From Leishmania infantum JPCM5 (taxonomy: Eukaryota > Euglenozoa > Kinetoplastea > Trypanosomatida > Trypanosomatidae), in the NCBI RefSeq assembly GCF_000002875.2, contig NC_009390.2:290417-354416 (forward strand): a stretch of DNA of 64,000 nucleotides, read 5' to 3'. Made by a program: the position numbers and the translations under genes. Shown here piece after piece: positions 36,401-46,100 of this stretch. The notes beneath the pieces are model-generated. The model had not been told where the DNA came from. It saw only the letters and a list, made by a program, of their open reading frames with translations, and ran no database searches. The first letter of the stretch is position 1. The number at the start of each line of letters is the position of its first letter.

Positions 36401-39355
36401 GGCGATAGCGCAGGGGCGTCATCGGTCGTTCCAGCGAGCTGGACGCATCCGCATGGCAACACCGTCCTCGCTGCCGCGGTGACCCCGACGACGGTGCTGC
36501 TTTCGTTCCATCAGCGCGGCGGCATCGCCAGCTTCGACTTTGGCCTGGCAGGCACGGAGCTTCAGCAACGCGACGTCCTTCCCACCTTCCCGCTGGCCCC
36601 CGTTGTGGCGCTGCTGCAGCCGCCGGCAAGCGCCGTGTCAGCAGCCCTCCAGCGCGAACTTCAGGCGCTCTTGTGGAACTCGAGTGTCGCGTCGCCAAGC
36701 TCGGCAGCGGCCGCCGCGGCCGCCTCTGCCGCCGCGGCGGCGGCGGCGGCTCAGACGGAGCAGCTCGCGGCCATCGCGACGGTGAACCACGAGGTATACC
36801 TCGTCCACCCCCGCAAGCTGCGCGAGCCTCTGGAGAAGATCACTTGTCGTCGCAGCGGCACCCTGGACGCCGGCTCGTCGTCGGCAGCCGAGGTGACGAT
36901 CACCTCTCTTCTCCTGACCTATCTCGGCGACACGCGAGGTAGCAGTGACGCGGCGGCAGCGCTGATCGGTGGTGCGGGCCCGCGCGGCGGCAGAGGCGGC
37001 AACCGTGTGCGTGGCGACGTGACCGCCGCGGCGGGGCGACGGCAGCTATTCCTGTTCGTCGGCCACAGTGACGGCATGGTGACGCGGTGCGAGCTGAACC
37101 CGTCGTCCGCGAAGGTGACCGCGACAGCGGAGCTGTGGTGTGGCGCCCGCCCGTGCCAGCTCGTCGCGGGCGATGGCGAAACCTTTTGCTACATCGTCTC
37201 GGGCGAGCGAACGTGGCGGTGCGAGATGCAGGAGAGGACGGTGAGGATGGCGCCGTACAGCTTTCCAACGCGGCCGACGTCGTTTGCGCGGTTCGTGCTT
37301 CCGTCACGGGTCAGCGCTGCCACTGCGAACGGCAGCGACTCGGCGGCCCCAGGGGCGCAGGACAGCGCGAATGAGGAGGACGAGAACGCCCTTGCCGCGG
37401 TCGAGTCTATCACCCTCGTTCCGCGCGAGCAGCAGCAGGAGGTGGTCATCGCCGTGCAGAACCGCGAGTTGGCTCTCTACGTGTCCAACATCGGCGCCGG
37501 TGGTGGTGGTGCTGGTGGAGGTGGCGGTGGTGGCCCCGGCTCGGGCGGCGTTGAGTACAGCTTCCAGCACCATCCGCTGCCGCTGGCGGGTCGCCGGCTC
37601 CTGCAGCACCCAACACGGCCAGCGTACCTCATTCTCTGCGGTGTCGAGCACCGCAGCCATGGCCGGCAGGAGGTAGAGCGGCACCGCGCCGAGGATCGAG
37701 CCTTCCTCACGGCTCGCGTGGCGGGCACCACGCAGGCCGAGGACCGCGGTGCACTCTACGCCGAGGGGCTGTACGGCGGCATCCCGTACACGGCGCCGCA
37801 GCGCTCCCTTGGACGCCCCAACGCGTACCACAGCACGCTACAGCTCTACCACCGGGATGCCCAGCGGCTGCTGCCGCCCATCCATTTTGAGCCCAACGAA
37901 GCGATCACCTCCGTTGCCGTGGGGAGCTTCTTCAAGGAGTTTGGTCGCGAGCCGGTCGTCATCGTCGGCACGGCATCTTCGTACACGCACGGGGCTGGCT
38001 GTGGCACGGCTGCGTCGTGGCGGCATGGCTTCCTGCGCACATTCCGGTGCGCCAGTGGCAGCGTTGGCGGCGGTGGCGGCGGTGGCGCTGATTTGTTGCT
38101 GAGGCTAGAGCTGCTACACAGCACCTACCTGCGGCCGGATGAGACCGGCGGTAGCGGCAACAGCAGCAGCAGCGGCAGGGATCGTCGCTCCGGTGCCAAC
38201 AGCAGTGCCGTTGCCGCCGGCGGCGGAGGCAACGGTGTGGGTGGGGATGCGAAGCCCGACTACCCCTCCGCGCTGTGCATCTGCGAGCCGGTGGGCATTC
38301 TGCTTGTCGGCATGGGCGCCGCACAGGGGCTGCGCATCTACTCGTGGGGCAAGGAGCACCTCCTGCGCCGCCGCCACCTCACCAGCACGCCCGGCCAGCG
38401 CATCACCGCCATCGACTACGTCTTCGCGTCGCCGCCGGGCAGCCGGAACCTGAACACGCGCAACGTGTCATTCTTTGCTGCCGACCTCTACCAGTGTCCG
38501 TACGGAGACGCCGAGGGCATGCGGATGGCGCGGGAGAAGCAGCTGCTTATCATCTGCGGCACCGTGAACGCCTCCGTGTTCATTGCCGCGCTACAGCCCG
38601 GGTACCCCGCCCCCGCGGCTGCGCATGGTGCGGCGGGAGCGACGACAGCCGCCACGCCATCGTTTCTGCTGCAGATCATGACCGACAGCGTACCGCGGCA
38701 CATCACGAGTGTTGTTGCTGTGGACGAGCGCACCATCGCCGCGTCGGACCGCTTTGGCACGGTCGTGTTTTTGCGCATCCCCGAGACCACGCGCACACAA
38801 TTCGCGCAGCCCGTTCATCAGCTGCAGGAAGCGGAGCTCATCGCCGAGGAGACCTACCTGCGCACCAAGCAGACGTTCCGCGAGGTTGCGCGGCACCACG
38901 TCGGCGAGCTTGTGACAGCGCTGCATGTGCAGCCGTACGACCCCTCGCAAGGCACCGACACGGCTCTTGCGACGAAGATTGTGTACTACAGCACCGCACT
39001 CGGCAGCATCGGCGCGTACGTGCCACTGCTCTCGGAAGAAGACGGCGCTCTGGCGGCCTACCTGCAGCCGCTCCTGCACTCGCACATGCGCCCGCTGCTC
39101 GGCCCGCCCCCTGCGTTGTCGCCGGCGTCGTACCTGTCGCACCACGTGGTGGACGGCGACGTTGCGCAGTTGCTGCGCGGCGGGGCCACCACACCGTTCT
39201 CTGCAGCCGCGAAGGACGACATTGCCGACGAGCTGGAGCGGCAAGTCAAGATGGAAGCGGCACGTCGTAACGTCTTGGGGCTGCCGAAGCGCACTCTGCC
39301 GTCGCTAACGGAGCTCATTGCGAAGCAGCGCGCGCTACTCACCCTACCGCTATAG
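33404..39355 (+). CDS. SF3B3: SF3B3 / SF3b130 splicing factor subunit (CPSF-A/DDB1 family)
   Basis: Encodes 1983 residues. The N-terminus (YHQTLIPTQSVTHAIEGSF, then LVLIRHNVLELWRL) matches the opening of SF3b130 better than DDB1 or CPSF160. The C-terminal third (about 1470-1960) is a CPSF-A domain: LQLYHRDAQRLLPPIHFEP, SVAVGSF, ILLVGMGAAQGLRIYSWGK, DRFGTVVFLRIPE, HHVGELVTALH, GSIGAYVPLLSEED and VVDGDVAQLL all align in order with human SF3B3. The protein forms three beta-propellers and supports SF3B1 in the U2 snRNP, used in trypanosomatids mainly for trans-splicing. It is about 760 residues longer than the human protein (1217). Inserts include an acidic run near 259-285, a Lys/Glu and Ala/Pro/Thr region near 640-740, poly-Ala near 1110-1125, and Gly-rich loops near 1365-1380 and 1550-1615. 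The start is well supported. CPSF160 is the main alternative but fits less well. Confidence 0.85.
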   Translation: MSHNSVAEGEDGGTGADAAAVVPVNETLLYHQTLIPTQSVTHAIEGSFTLPDANDLVLIRHNVLELWRLYAENANGGVECVCRTPLMSAVYAAVAVPTSASSMAKAGGAGSAASPGGNVAAVLDDATTTAHRSGVHYLAVTSETGYVTLLRYQLDEPPVPTRLSYGDDSDEGNEGIGGSSGASGGATMLVTTSLKGRFIKVSEVCLGRSGARLTVPGARMVVDTAGTALLITALMRTKTLVPITANETWDPVKSVNVGQDDDDAESDADGDDEDEEADNDDAGEHQRRGPVTGRELRAARRRRAAKARRANGAINLGTPIEMQRQTVLYSACALDGYLDHAVFAVLEEEIVEARDAAAASASNPANAAAAAAEASGGTFLKSSGGPNAVVQRHKHFVLYAYVPSLKQVQRTQLVHVPATAHRLIAVPAAPYGPGGVLVCTDTELIWYDVSATQQQQQNSAAAANGRVGVFKCTYAFPRRLDCTEILYDPSIIQHTLTCFGRRFFMLLQDEQGDVYRVFLEAGDVQRAYEALRTRELAQANPELFLQQQLAANGGVAPAPALPPVPNPLSVHYFDTLPPSSAMALFRRGFLFIGNEAGPLHGLYKIKSNGYTADREYIVKRVRRERALPMALQMSSSKAEKAKAEVEDGAVKKEGDGADRKRPRAAEAAGAAGKPEPQDPTAPATSSGSAASSTLPRTKTEPTDGDGNSPASAAASATAMRSPAPSSATAPAFKTPMEVRVIKVYQPHRRPQHVVQLQSFPNTPAITSFTSHLTASTSAAATASDGADHLTGFGGGPAPAPAPEQSSEQPEIYFSYVGGRGGESVLVQARYGYAAKLEGRQMLPTVFSFVIPLPSALSMQSLARQQQAAIEAAAVAAVTRRADEKTLRGTGGAARQHAQRLKALRQLAATVSGARDQVCTDRVLLCTRQGTTVYRIGSTVEQDTSLSFITAERTLAATTLQYGCGYVQVTPRGINVLSCVDTAAGGGGRLDAAGRRVHGSGDSAGASSVVPASWTHPHGNTVLAAAVTPTTVLLSFHQRGGIASFDFGLAGTELQQRDVLPTFPLAPVVALLQPPASAVSAALQRELQALLWNSSVASPSSAAAAAAASAAAAAAAAQTEQLAAIATVNHEVYLVHPRKLREPLEKITCRRSGTLDAGSSSAAEVTITSLLLTYLGDTRGSSDAAAALIGGAGPRGGRGGNRVRGDVTAAAGRRQLFLFVGHSDGMVTRCELNPSSAKVTATAELWCGARPCQLVAGDGETFCYIVSGERTWRCEMQERTVRMAPYSFPTRPTSFARFVLPSRVSAATANGSDSAAPGAQDSANEEDENALAAVESITLVPREQQQEVVIAVQNRELALYVSNIGAGGGGAGGGGGGGPGSGGVEYSFQHHPLPLAGRRLLQHPTRPAYLILCGVEHRSHGRQEVERHRAEDRAFLTARVAGTTQAEDRGALYAEGLYGGIPYTAPQRSLGRPNAYHSTLQLYHRDAQRLLPPIHFEPNEAITSVAVGSFFKEFGREPVVIVGTASSYTHGAGCGTAASWRHGFLRTFRCASGSVGGGGGGGADLLLRLELLHSTYLRPDETGGSGNSSSSGRDRRSGANSSAVAAGGGGNGVGGDAKPDYPSALCICEPVGILLVGMGAAQGLRIYSWGKEHLLRRRHLTSTPGQRITAIDYVFASPPGSRNLNTRNVSFFAADLYQCPYGDAEGMRMAREKQLLIICGTVNASVFIAALQPGYPAPAAAHGAAGATTAATPSFLLQIMTDSVPRHITSVVAVDERTIAASDRFGTVVFLRIPETTRTQFAQPVHQLQEAELIAEETYLRTKQTFREVARHHVGELVTALHVQPYDPSQGTDTALATKIVYYSTALGSIGAYVPLLSEEDGALAAYLQPLLHSHMRPLLGPPPALSPASYLSHHVVDGDVAQLLRGGATTPFSAAAKDDIADELERQVKMEAARRNVLGLPKRTLPSLTELIAKQRALLTLPL

Positions 39356-40519
39356 GCAGACGTAGACGACACACAGCGAAAAAAAAAATGTGGAAGAGAG
39401 AGAGATACTGCCGCGTGGAAAGTTTGAGGAGAGAGTCGTGCGTAATGTCCAGTTGTGTGCGATCCGTGATGGTGACGCTGGGATGTGGATGACTGACCGT
39501 GTGGGCACCGCTTGACCGTGTTTCTGTTTTACGTGTCTGTGGGCCCCTGCGCGCTCAGTTCAGCTGCGCCCATCGTCCCCCCCCCGGTTTGTTTATCGAT
39601 GGGTCTCTTGCCTGTGTTAGTATGTTGGATTCATCGGCCGCCTACTAACTCGATTGGTGCGTGGCACGCAAAGGGCGGAAGGGGGAGAAGAGGGAGCATT
39701 ATCGGGCACGTGCGTAGAGAGGGTCGTCCGCTGACATCATCCATCAGCACGTGTCCATGCGTCCTCCTCTGTGTGTCGTGCCATCGCTTTCTCGGCAATC
39801 ATTTCCTTGTGCCGCTTAGCACACACACACAAACGCATACCTTCTCTCCGCCGCACCTTCGACGAAGGTTCTGCAACGTTCCTCATGTCAAGAAGGTGGG
39901 CGGGGCGGGGTGTAGCTCTCGACGACTTTGCTAGTGTTGCTGTGTGGCGGCGAACGGGGATGTGAAGGCTCCCTCTTTCCCCAGCGAAACGATGAGCGTT
40001 GCAATAACCTGAAGCACACATGACTTCGTGAAGAGCCGGATGGCGTGGAAATGTAGTGCGGAACGAGAGAATGGGAGGTGAGGCGAATCAAGGATAACCC
40101 GTACGATTCGATGGACGCCTCGAGCATCCTCACATTCACACACGCGCACACACACACACCTGCACATGCGCTGTCCTCCACCGAGGCAAAAGAGGGATGG
40201 TGGATGATAAGCCAGAGGGGTTCCTCATCGTTGTCGCAGCGCGCCATGTCACGGTCATGCGCATCTGTACTCGTACTTCTTGCCTCGCCTCCATTTTCTG
40301 CATCGCGTGCTCCCCCCCCCACCCTCCACATCCGTCCTGTTGGCATTGCGACGCGCTCACACAAGCACACACACACACACGCATACCCGCCTGGCGCCTG
40401 TTCCTCACAAAACCTGCGTCTCACCAGACAACCACGTCACTCTCCTCCTCCCCGCCGTAGACTGTCATCTTCTCCCCACCCTCGCTCGCCACCGCCCCCT
40501 TCCCCACTCCGGTTCAGCA
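39356..40519 (+). other. Intergenic region before the LRR surface antigen
   Basis: No supported gene. A poly-A run (39380-39389) lies just after the SF3B3 stop. CA arrays occur at about 40137-40161 and 40364-40382, and C/T tracts at 40438-40515 precede the next gene. Confidence 0.6.
40438..40460 (+). promoter_or_regulatory. Probable trans-splice acceptor for the LRR surface antigen
   Basis: A C/T tract ends at AG 40459-40460. No ATG lies between it and 40520, giving a 5' UTR of 59 nt. A second tract ends at AG 40516-40517, only 2 nt from the ATG. Confidence 0.5.
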
Positions 40520-41380
40520 ATGGCCATCATCCGCGACGCACTTATCCGCGTGGCGGCTCTCGCCACCATGCTAGCGCTGCTCTGTGTCGTGTCCACCGCC
40601 ACCGCCGCCACCATCTCCGACGGGAGCACGCAGTACTTCGTGAAGCTGTGGTCAGGCAAGTACCCGCTCAAATACGTGTGGTCCGGCAAGGATATTTGCA
40701 AGTACGAGGGCATCTCCTGCGACACGGTTAAGCAGACGGTGACGATGCTGCTCCCCAAGATCGGCCTCACGGGCACCATCCCCGGCTACGGCTCCAAGGC
40801 GGGCTTCAAGCCTGCCAATGTGCGTGTGATCACCATCAACCTCATGGGGAACAACGAGCTCACCGGTGCCTTTCCGGAGCACTACGGACAACTGAGGCAG
40901 CTGCAGGAACTGTACTTGATGAACACGTCGCTGCAGGGCACCATCCCGCAGGCGTGGAACAACCTCGCCAACCTCGTGATTCTGGACGTGTCAAACACGA
41001 AGGCGTGCGGCAACCTGCCGGCCTGGGACGCCAAGAGCATGAAGTCGCTCCAGTACATGCACTTCACAGGCAACAGCCTGATGAAGGGCTCCATCCCGGC
41101 GAGCCTTGCCACATTTGGCGCCGTTTCCTTCGACACCACCGGCTGTAAGTTCTGTGGCTGCCTCCCCTCGGAGTTCTCGAGTAGCATGTACATGATGATG
41201 CAGCTGATCAGCAGCCAGCCCCAGGTGAACACGCAGGACTGCATGACGGCCAACACGTGCACGGTCCAGCACATGAGCTGTAAAGCCAAGGCGAACGCCG
41301 CCGCGATTGCCTGCAGCCGCGCGAGCGTCGCGGCAGTCGTGGCCGGCGTTCTCATCGCGGTGGCGTCGCTCCTCGCGTAG
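40520..41380 (+). CDS. GPI-anchored LRR surface antigen (PSA/GP46-like)
   Basis: Encodes 286 residues. It begins with a signal peptide (about 1-29, hydrophobic core AALATMLALLCVVS). An LRR N-cap at about 51-67 contains W-x-G-x-D-x-C60-x3-GIS-C67. Plant-type LRRs follow (LTGTIPGYG; LTGAFPEHYG; LQGTIPQAWNNLANLVILD; MKGSIPASLA). A Cys cluster (C209, C212, C214) and further Cys residues form a C-terminal cap, then a hydrophobic tail (ASVAAVVAGVLIAVASLLA) typical of a GPI-attachment signal. This is the plan of Leishmania promastigote surface antigen proteins, which display LRRs on the parasite surface and have been linked to host-receptor binding and complement interaction. It is shorter than classic PSA-2 (about 370-480 residues or more), with few LRRs and no Thr/Ser-rich stalk, so it is a compact member. 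Confidence 0.88.
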   Translation: MAIIRDALIRVAALATMLALLCVVSTATAATISDGSTQYFVKLWSGKYPLKYVWSGKDICKYEGISCDTVKQTVTMLLPKIGLTGTIPGYGSKAGFKPANVRVITINLMGNNELTGAFPEHYGQLRQLQELYLMNTSLQGTIPQAWNNLANLVILDVSNTKACGNLPAWDAKSMKSLQYMHFTGNSLMKGSIPASLATFGAVSFDTTGCKFCGCLPSEFSSSMYMMMQLISSQPQVNTQDCMTANTCTVQHMSCKAKANAAAIACSRASVAAVVAGVLIAVASLLA

Positions 41381-42154
41381 GCAGTAAGAGGGAACCGGCA
41401 TGAGGAGAGGCAGAGAGATGCGAATGAATACGAGGAATCCATTGTTTACGGAGAAGGAGGCGGTCAGTGCGCGTGGCTCGCGTACATGTCTCTCTCTCTG
41501 TGTTTGTGTCGGGAGTGGGTGGGTGGGTGGGGAGGGGTGAGGGATACGCACGGGCACACTGCCGCTGCCGCCAACAACCTCCGCCGCCATCCGCCACCAT
41601 TCTCTGGCACGCATGCCTCATATTGGGGTTCCGATTGTCTAATAGGTTTTTGTGTCTCCTCTTCCCACCTCATTCTTGCTATACTCCACCGCACCGCCAC
41701 ATCATCCATGGTGGTGCGCTGGTGGCAGCTACCCATGCTTCCTTCCTGTCATCCCATCCACCCACCACCCCTCACCCTATCCCTTCCTCATATGCTTCAC
41801 ACCCCTCCCCGTGCCTGCATGCCTGCCTCTCTTGTCGGTCGGTCTGCCGGGTGTGTCGAGTCGACAGCGCCCTCACCCCCCCCCCTCCTCCGCACACACA
41901 CACCGGCATCGACCTCTCCCCCTTCGTCTGTTACCTTCTTGGGCATGGAGAGAAAGAGAGACAACGACGAAGACGAGGACGGCGACGCACACACAACACA
42001 CATCGCTCGCGCGAGCACGGAGACGGGTGTAGTTGCGCCCTGCGCACCTCACGCGATACACAAGCGACGAGAGAGGGCGGGAACCAGATGGCGGGGGAGG
42101 CGCACGGCTTTGCTTTTATGCCTTCCCGTGTGCCTTTGTATGCGCGTATGTGTA

Positions 42155-42174
42155 CGTGTGTGTGTGTGTGTGTG
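42155..42174 (+). repeat. (GT)10 microsatellite
   Basis: About 20 nt of GT in the intergenic region between the two LRR genes. Confidence 0.85.
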
Positions 42175-42357
42175 TTCACGTGCAGGGGTATCCATGCGGA
42201 CGTGTATGCGTCCCTAAAGAAGAAGCGAGTGAGTGAGCGCGAGCTGACTCGTGGTCGGCATCACTATGCTTCATCTCGCCCTACCTTGGCCATCATCCGC
42301 ATCATCTCCATGGTCACATGCACGCCGTAATGCACCTCGCTTCCGCATTTCCTGTGT

Positions 42358-42378
42358 GGGTGTGGGTGTGGGTGTGGG
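42358..42378 (+). repeat. (GGGTGT)n with a plus-strand G-quadruplex motif
   Basis: Four GGG blocks at 42358-42360, 42364-42366, 42370-42372 and 42376-42378, separated by TGT. This fits a parallel G-quadruplex with three-base loops on the strand that has RNA sense. The unit differs from the TTAGGG telomere repeat. Confidence 0.85.
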
Positions 42379-42420
42379 TGTCACCTTTCCTAGTTTCTTT
42401 GCCTTGCCATCCCCTCCTCC

Positions 42421-42444
42421 TATATACGTATATATATATATATA
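42421..42444. repeat. (TA)n microsatellite
   Basis: 24 nt of TA with one ACG interruption, directly after a C/T block and 43 nt downstream of the GGGTGT array. Confidence 0.85.
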
Positions 42445-42947
42445 CCTGCATGTCTCGCTCTCTCCCACGCACACGCACATGCGACGCGGCAGGCAAGCAT
42501 CGCCCTCCGTCTACAGCGTGGGCAATGCGAAGTGGTGTGCGGCTGTAATGCGTGCATGTGGGCAGGAGGACATGCCTCGTGTATGTGCGTAGCCCCTCTT
42601 TGTTCTTTTCTGACTTGTTTCCTTGTTGCGCGTATGTGCCTATGAACGTGTGTATTATTCTGTGTTGCTGACTTGCTGCCCGTCGGCGCGCATGCGTGTG
42701 TGCGCGCTGGGTGTGTGTACTGGGTGTACGCGGCTGTCTGTAGGTCTCTGTGTGTGTGTGTGTGCATCTTAGCAGCGCTCGTGTTGCATTTTGTATACTG
42801 TGACGCGCCATCCATGAATGGGCCTCCATCATCGCCTTCTATCCCGCCTTCCTTCCATTTCCACTTCCCCCTCCCCTCGGCCGCCTCACCGCCATCTTCT
42901 TGTCTGTGCGTGCACACTACACACACGCGCATACACACATACATGTA

Positions 42948-42967
42948 AATATATATATATATATATA
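42948..42967. repeat. (AT)n microsatellite
   Basis: About 20 nt of alternating AT, followed by ACGCGTATATATG, about 215 nt before the next start codon. Preceded by a CA-rich stretch. Confidence 0.85.
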
Positions 42968-43182
42968 CGCGTATATATGTGCATGCTCATGTGTCCAATG
43001 GTAGTGATTTCCATTGATTTCGAATCATCTATTTCGTGGAACGGTGATGGAGAGTGGAGCGCCACTGCGCACAACCACACCCACCGTCATTCTTTCGATT
43101 TGTGCACACCATCTCTCTCCCTCTCGCCTCGCTCTGTACGTGCGTGTGCGTCTGCCTCCCTCTCCTGCTTTCGGACCGACAC

Positions 43183-46100
43183 ATGACACTCCGCGGTGGA
43201 GGAGGCAGCGGCCCTGCCGCGTCTTCGCTGTCTACGATGGACTTCCCATTACACGTAGCCTCGCCGTCCCCCACCGCGTCATCCTCCTCGCCCGCCCCCA
43301 CCGCAGCCGCAGCAGCCTCCACATCGCTACTGAGCTCGTCCAACGCGCTGGAGCTGATGCGCACGTATCACATGTACGTGCGGGTGCACAAGACGCGCTG
43401 CCGGTATCTTCTTCTTCTGCTACTGATGCTCCTCTACTACTTCCAGTGCACCTTGTGCGGGCGGCACGACATTCTCATGAACGCTGCCGGCGAGGGGTCG
43501 TACAGGGGTCTGAGCGGCGGTGTTGCAGGTAGCAGTGCTGTGGGAGGCGCCGGCCTCGCTGGTACCGGAGCCGGAGGCCCTTCAAAGGACGGCGGCCTAC
43601 GCCTCGGTCTAGCCGCTCCAGACACGGAGGCTGCGGGCGATGACGGCGGTCTGGCGGGCAGCTCCGAAGGCAGGCGTCGCCGTTACGCGCGGCCGCCGCT
43701 TATCGCGCGTGCGCTGGGCGGCATAGGGGCGACGGTGGGCCGAATGGACCTGTGCGAAATAGAGTGGTGGCCCCCGTCCAACCGGACACCAGACGCGACC
43801 GACGCACACTATGAGCAAGGGCTGAACGTGGCTACCCCCAACGCGGCCTCTCTTTCGCTGGCTCGCAGTGAACCGCCATGGTCAGCCAATACACAGCGTG
43901 GGCTCGTCGCGGCCATCGCCCACAGCGCAACGCGACTATCAGGTCTTCTGTTTGGCGAGGACCCCCCACCGTACGAGCGGGCGCTGAGCGCCTTCTTCCG
44001 CACGCGGCAGGCGAGGTCGGGCGGGTCGTGCAACCGCTGTCAGGCCCGCGCCATCGACAAAGGCGTCCAGAAAGAGCTGATCAACTACAACGCCTTCGCG
44101 CGAGACTTTAAGCTCCGCGTCCCGCTGCTGCTCTATTACAACCGCATGCCCGTCTACGCCATGATGCAGCACCTGCGGCTCATGCGGGCTCGAAGCTACC
44201 AGTTGCTGGATTACATGAGTCGCGGCCACGCCTCGCAGAGCCGGCCGGAAACAGCGGCGGGCGACGGCGCCGACAGCCCAGACTTGCACGCGCGGCAGCT
44301 GCGCTTTGAGCTGGCACGGCTGTCGCTGGTCTTTTATCTGCAGCGCCTCCACCTGCGCGCGCTGCGGCACGCGGACGCCATGCGGCTGGAGACGTTCCAC
44401 TTCCTCCGCTATCTTAGCTCCACCATCCCCGTCCTGCGCAGCGTCTGGGTGGGGCAGGATCACTGCAGCTGGCCAGGCGTCTCGTGCGTCGTCGTCCGCG
44501 TTCCGCTGAACTCGCTGATCGACAGCGAGCACCCTGCTGTGCAGGCGTTCGTGGAGGACATCTTCTCTGTCTGCCGCGGCCCGCGGTGCCGACAGCGGCG
44601 CTGCGCCGCGCCGTCCTGCTCGGCCTACACACGCCATCTGACGCGCCGCCTGTTCACCTCGGCGGCGCCGGCGTACTGGCTCAAGTGGGACCGCACGGAC
44701 GACACGGCAGCGATGGACGAGATGATCTGGGAGAAGGCCCCCACCTCATCACGCGGTGCTGCCGGCGTCAATGGGATGGCGGCAGCACCACCGCCATCTC
44801 CCTCGGCCGCCTCCACCGGCACTGACGGAGACGCAGGGCGCAGCGGAAGCACAAAGGCAGCATCCGCAAGCTCCGCGGCGGCGGCAGCAGCCCGCTCGAG
44901 CCGCGGCACCCCTGCGAGATCGAAACGGTCGGTGTGGACGGAGCAGATGTTCGCGTACGAGCACCCGCACCTGGTCCTGACGGAACCAACCTTGCTCGTC
45001 GACATCGACGTGCAGAACATCATCCAGGAGATGGTCGAGCCCGTCGTCGCAAGTGCCCCTTGCAACGGCGGCGACAACGAATGGGCGCCGTCATCACCGT
45101 CGCCATCAGCGACTCTCTCAGGCCCCCCGTCAGACTTCGCCACGCCGGAGTACGCCGAGGACGTCGAGCGGCCACTCACTGGTGATCTCTTCAGTATGCA
45201 GCGCCGCCTTCTCCGGACGATTGCCGAGGCCGCGCCGCGGGGGCTGCAGTACGGCAAGCAGCGCAACGATAGCTCCACCGTGACGATCCCGTACACCTTT
45301 GTCAAGCTGAACTTGGTGAACATGGGGCTGCGTGGGTACTTGCCGGACTTCTACGACATCGCGTCCGCGTATGATGAGCAGCGAGACGCTGTCGCTGCTC
45401 ATGGAAAGCGCGAGGGCACCAACAAAGGCAGCGGTGGTGCCAGCGGCACCCAGTCGGGCTTCGTCGATGCCTGCGAGGCGGCGAACCTTCCGTCCGCAAC
45501 AGCAGCCGCGACCCGGCAATGCAGCAGCAAGTCAGCGCCGGAAGCCAGCGTGCTCACCCCTCGCTCTGACCTGTACTGGGGCCGTCGCTCTCGCATGCGC
45601 ATGTTGGAAGCACGCAACTTGTCCTCTGCCTCCCTCGCAATGGCCTCGGCGCGGCGGCCTCTAGCGTCTGTGGCGGCGATCGGAAGCGAGCTGCAGTGGG
45701 TGCTGCGTCGGCTGGAGAAGATCGGCCAGCGCAACCACCACGAAGACCTTGCCGCCTACTTCTCCGAGGTGGCCTCGCTGGCCCGCTTTCAAAATGAGCA
45801 GTGGAGCCCCTACCGGTGGCCGGAGGCGATGATCGCCGCCATGAGCGACGTGTCGCAGTCCGCCACGCGGCGGCTCTACAGCATCCTCGAGGACAGCGCC
45901 TTCTCCCCAAGCTTTACCGACCCGGTGCAGAGCATCGATCACAGCGTGAACGCCTTCGGGGAGCTGAACCCGCGTCTGATCGGCCTTCTGTCACTCGACG
46001 TCTCGGCAAACCCGTTGCTGACGCATCTGTTTCCACGAACGTGGTTGTCTATCCCGCATCTGCAGTCAGTGCGGACGACCGGCACTTCCATCCTGGCACC

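Larger units (their letters stand above)
41381..43182 (+). other. Intergenic region between the two LRR genes
   Basis: No supported gene in 1.8 kb. It holds C/T tracts near 41745-41800 and 42836-42895, a GT array (42155-42174), a four-block GGGTGT repeat (42358-42378) and TA arrays (42421-42444 and 42948-42967). Frames across it translate these repeats. The splice site of the downstream gene is unclear: AG at 43004-43005 or at about 43057-43058. Confidence 0.55.

Noticed and set aside
42358..42381. Interstitial telomere repeat
   Set aside because: The unit is GGGTGT, not TTAGGG, and the array is very short.
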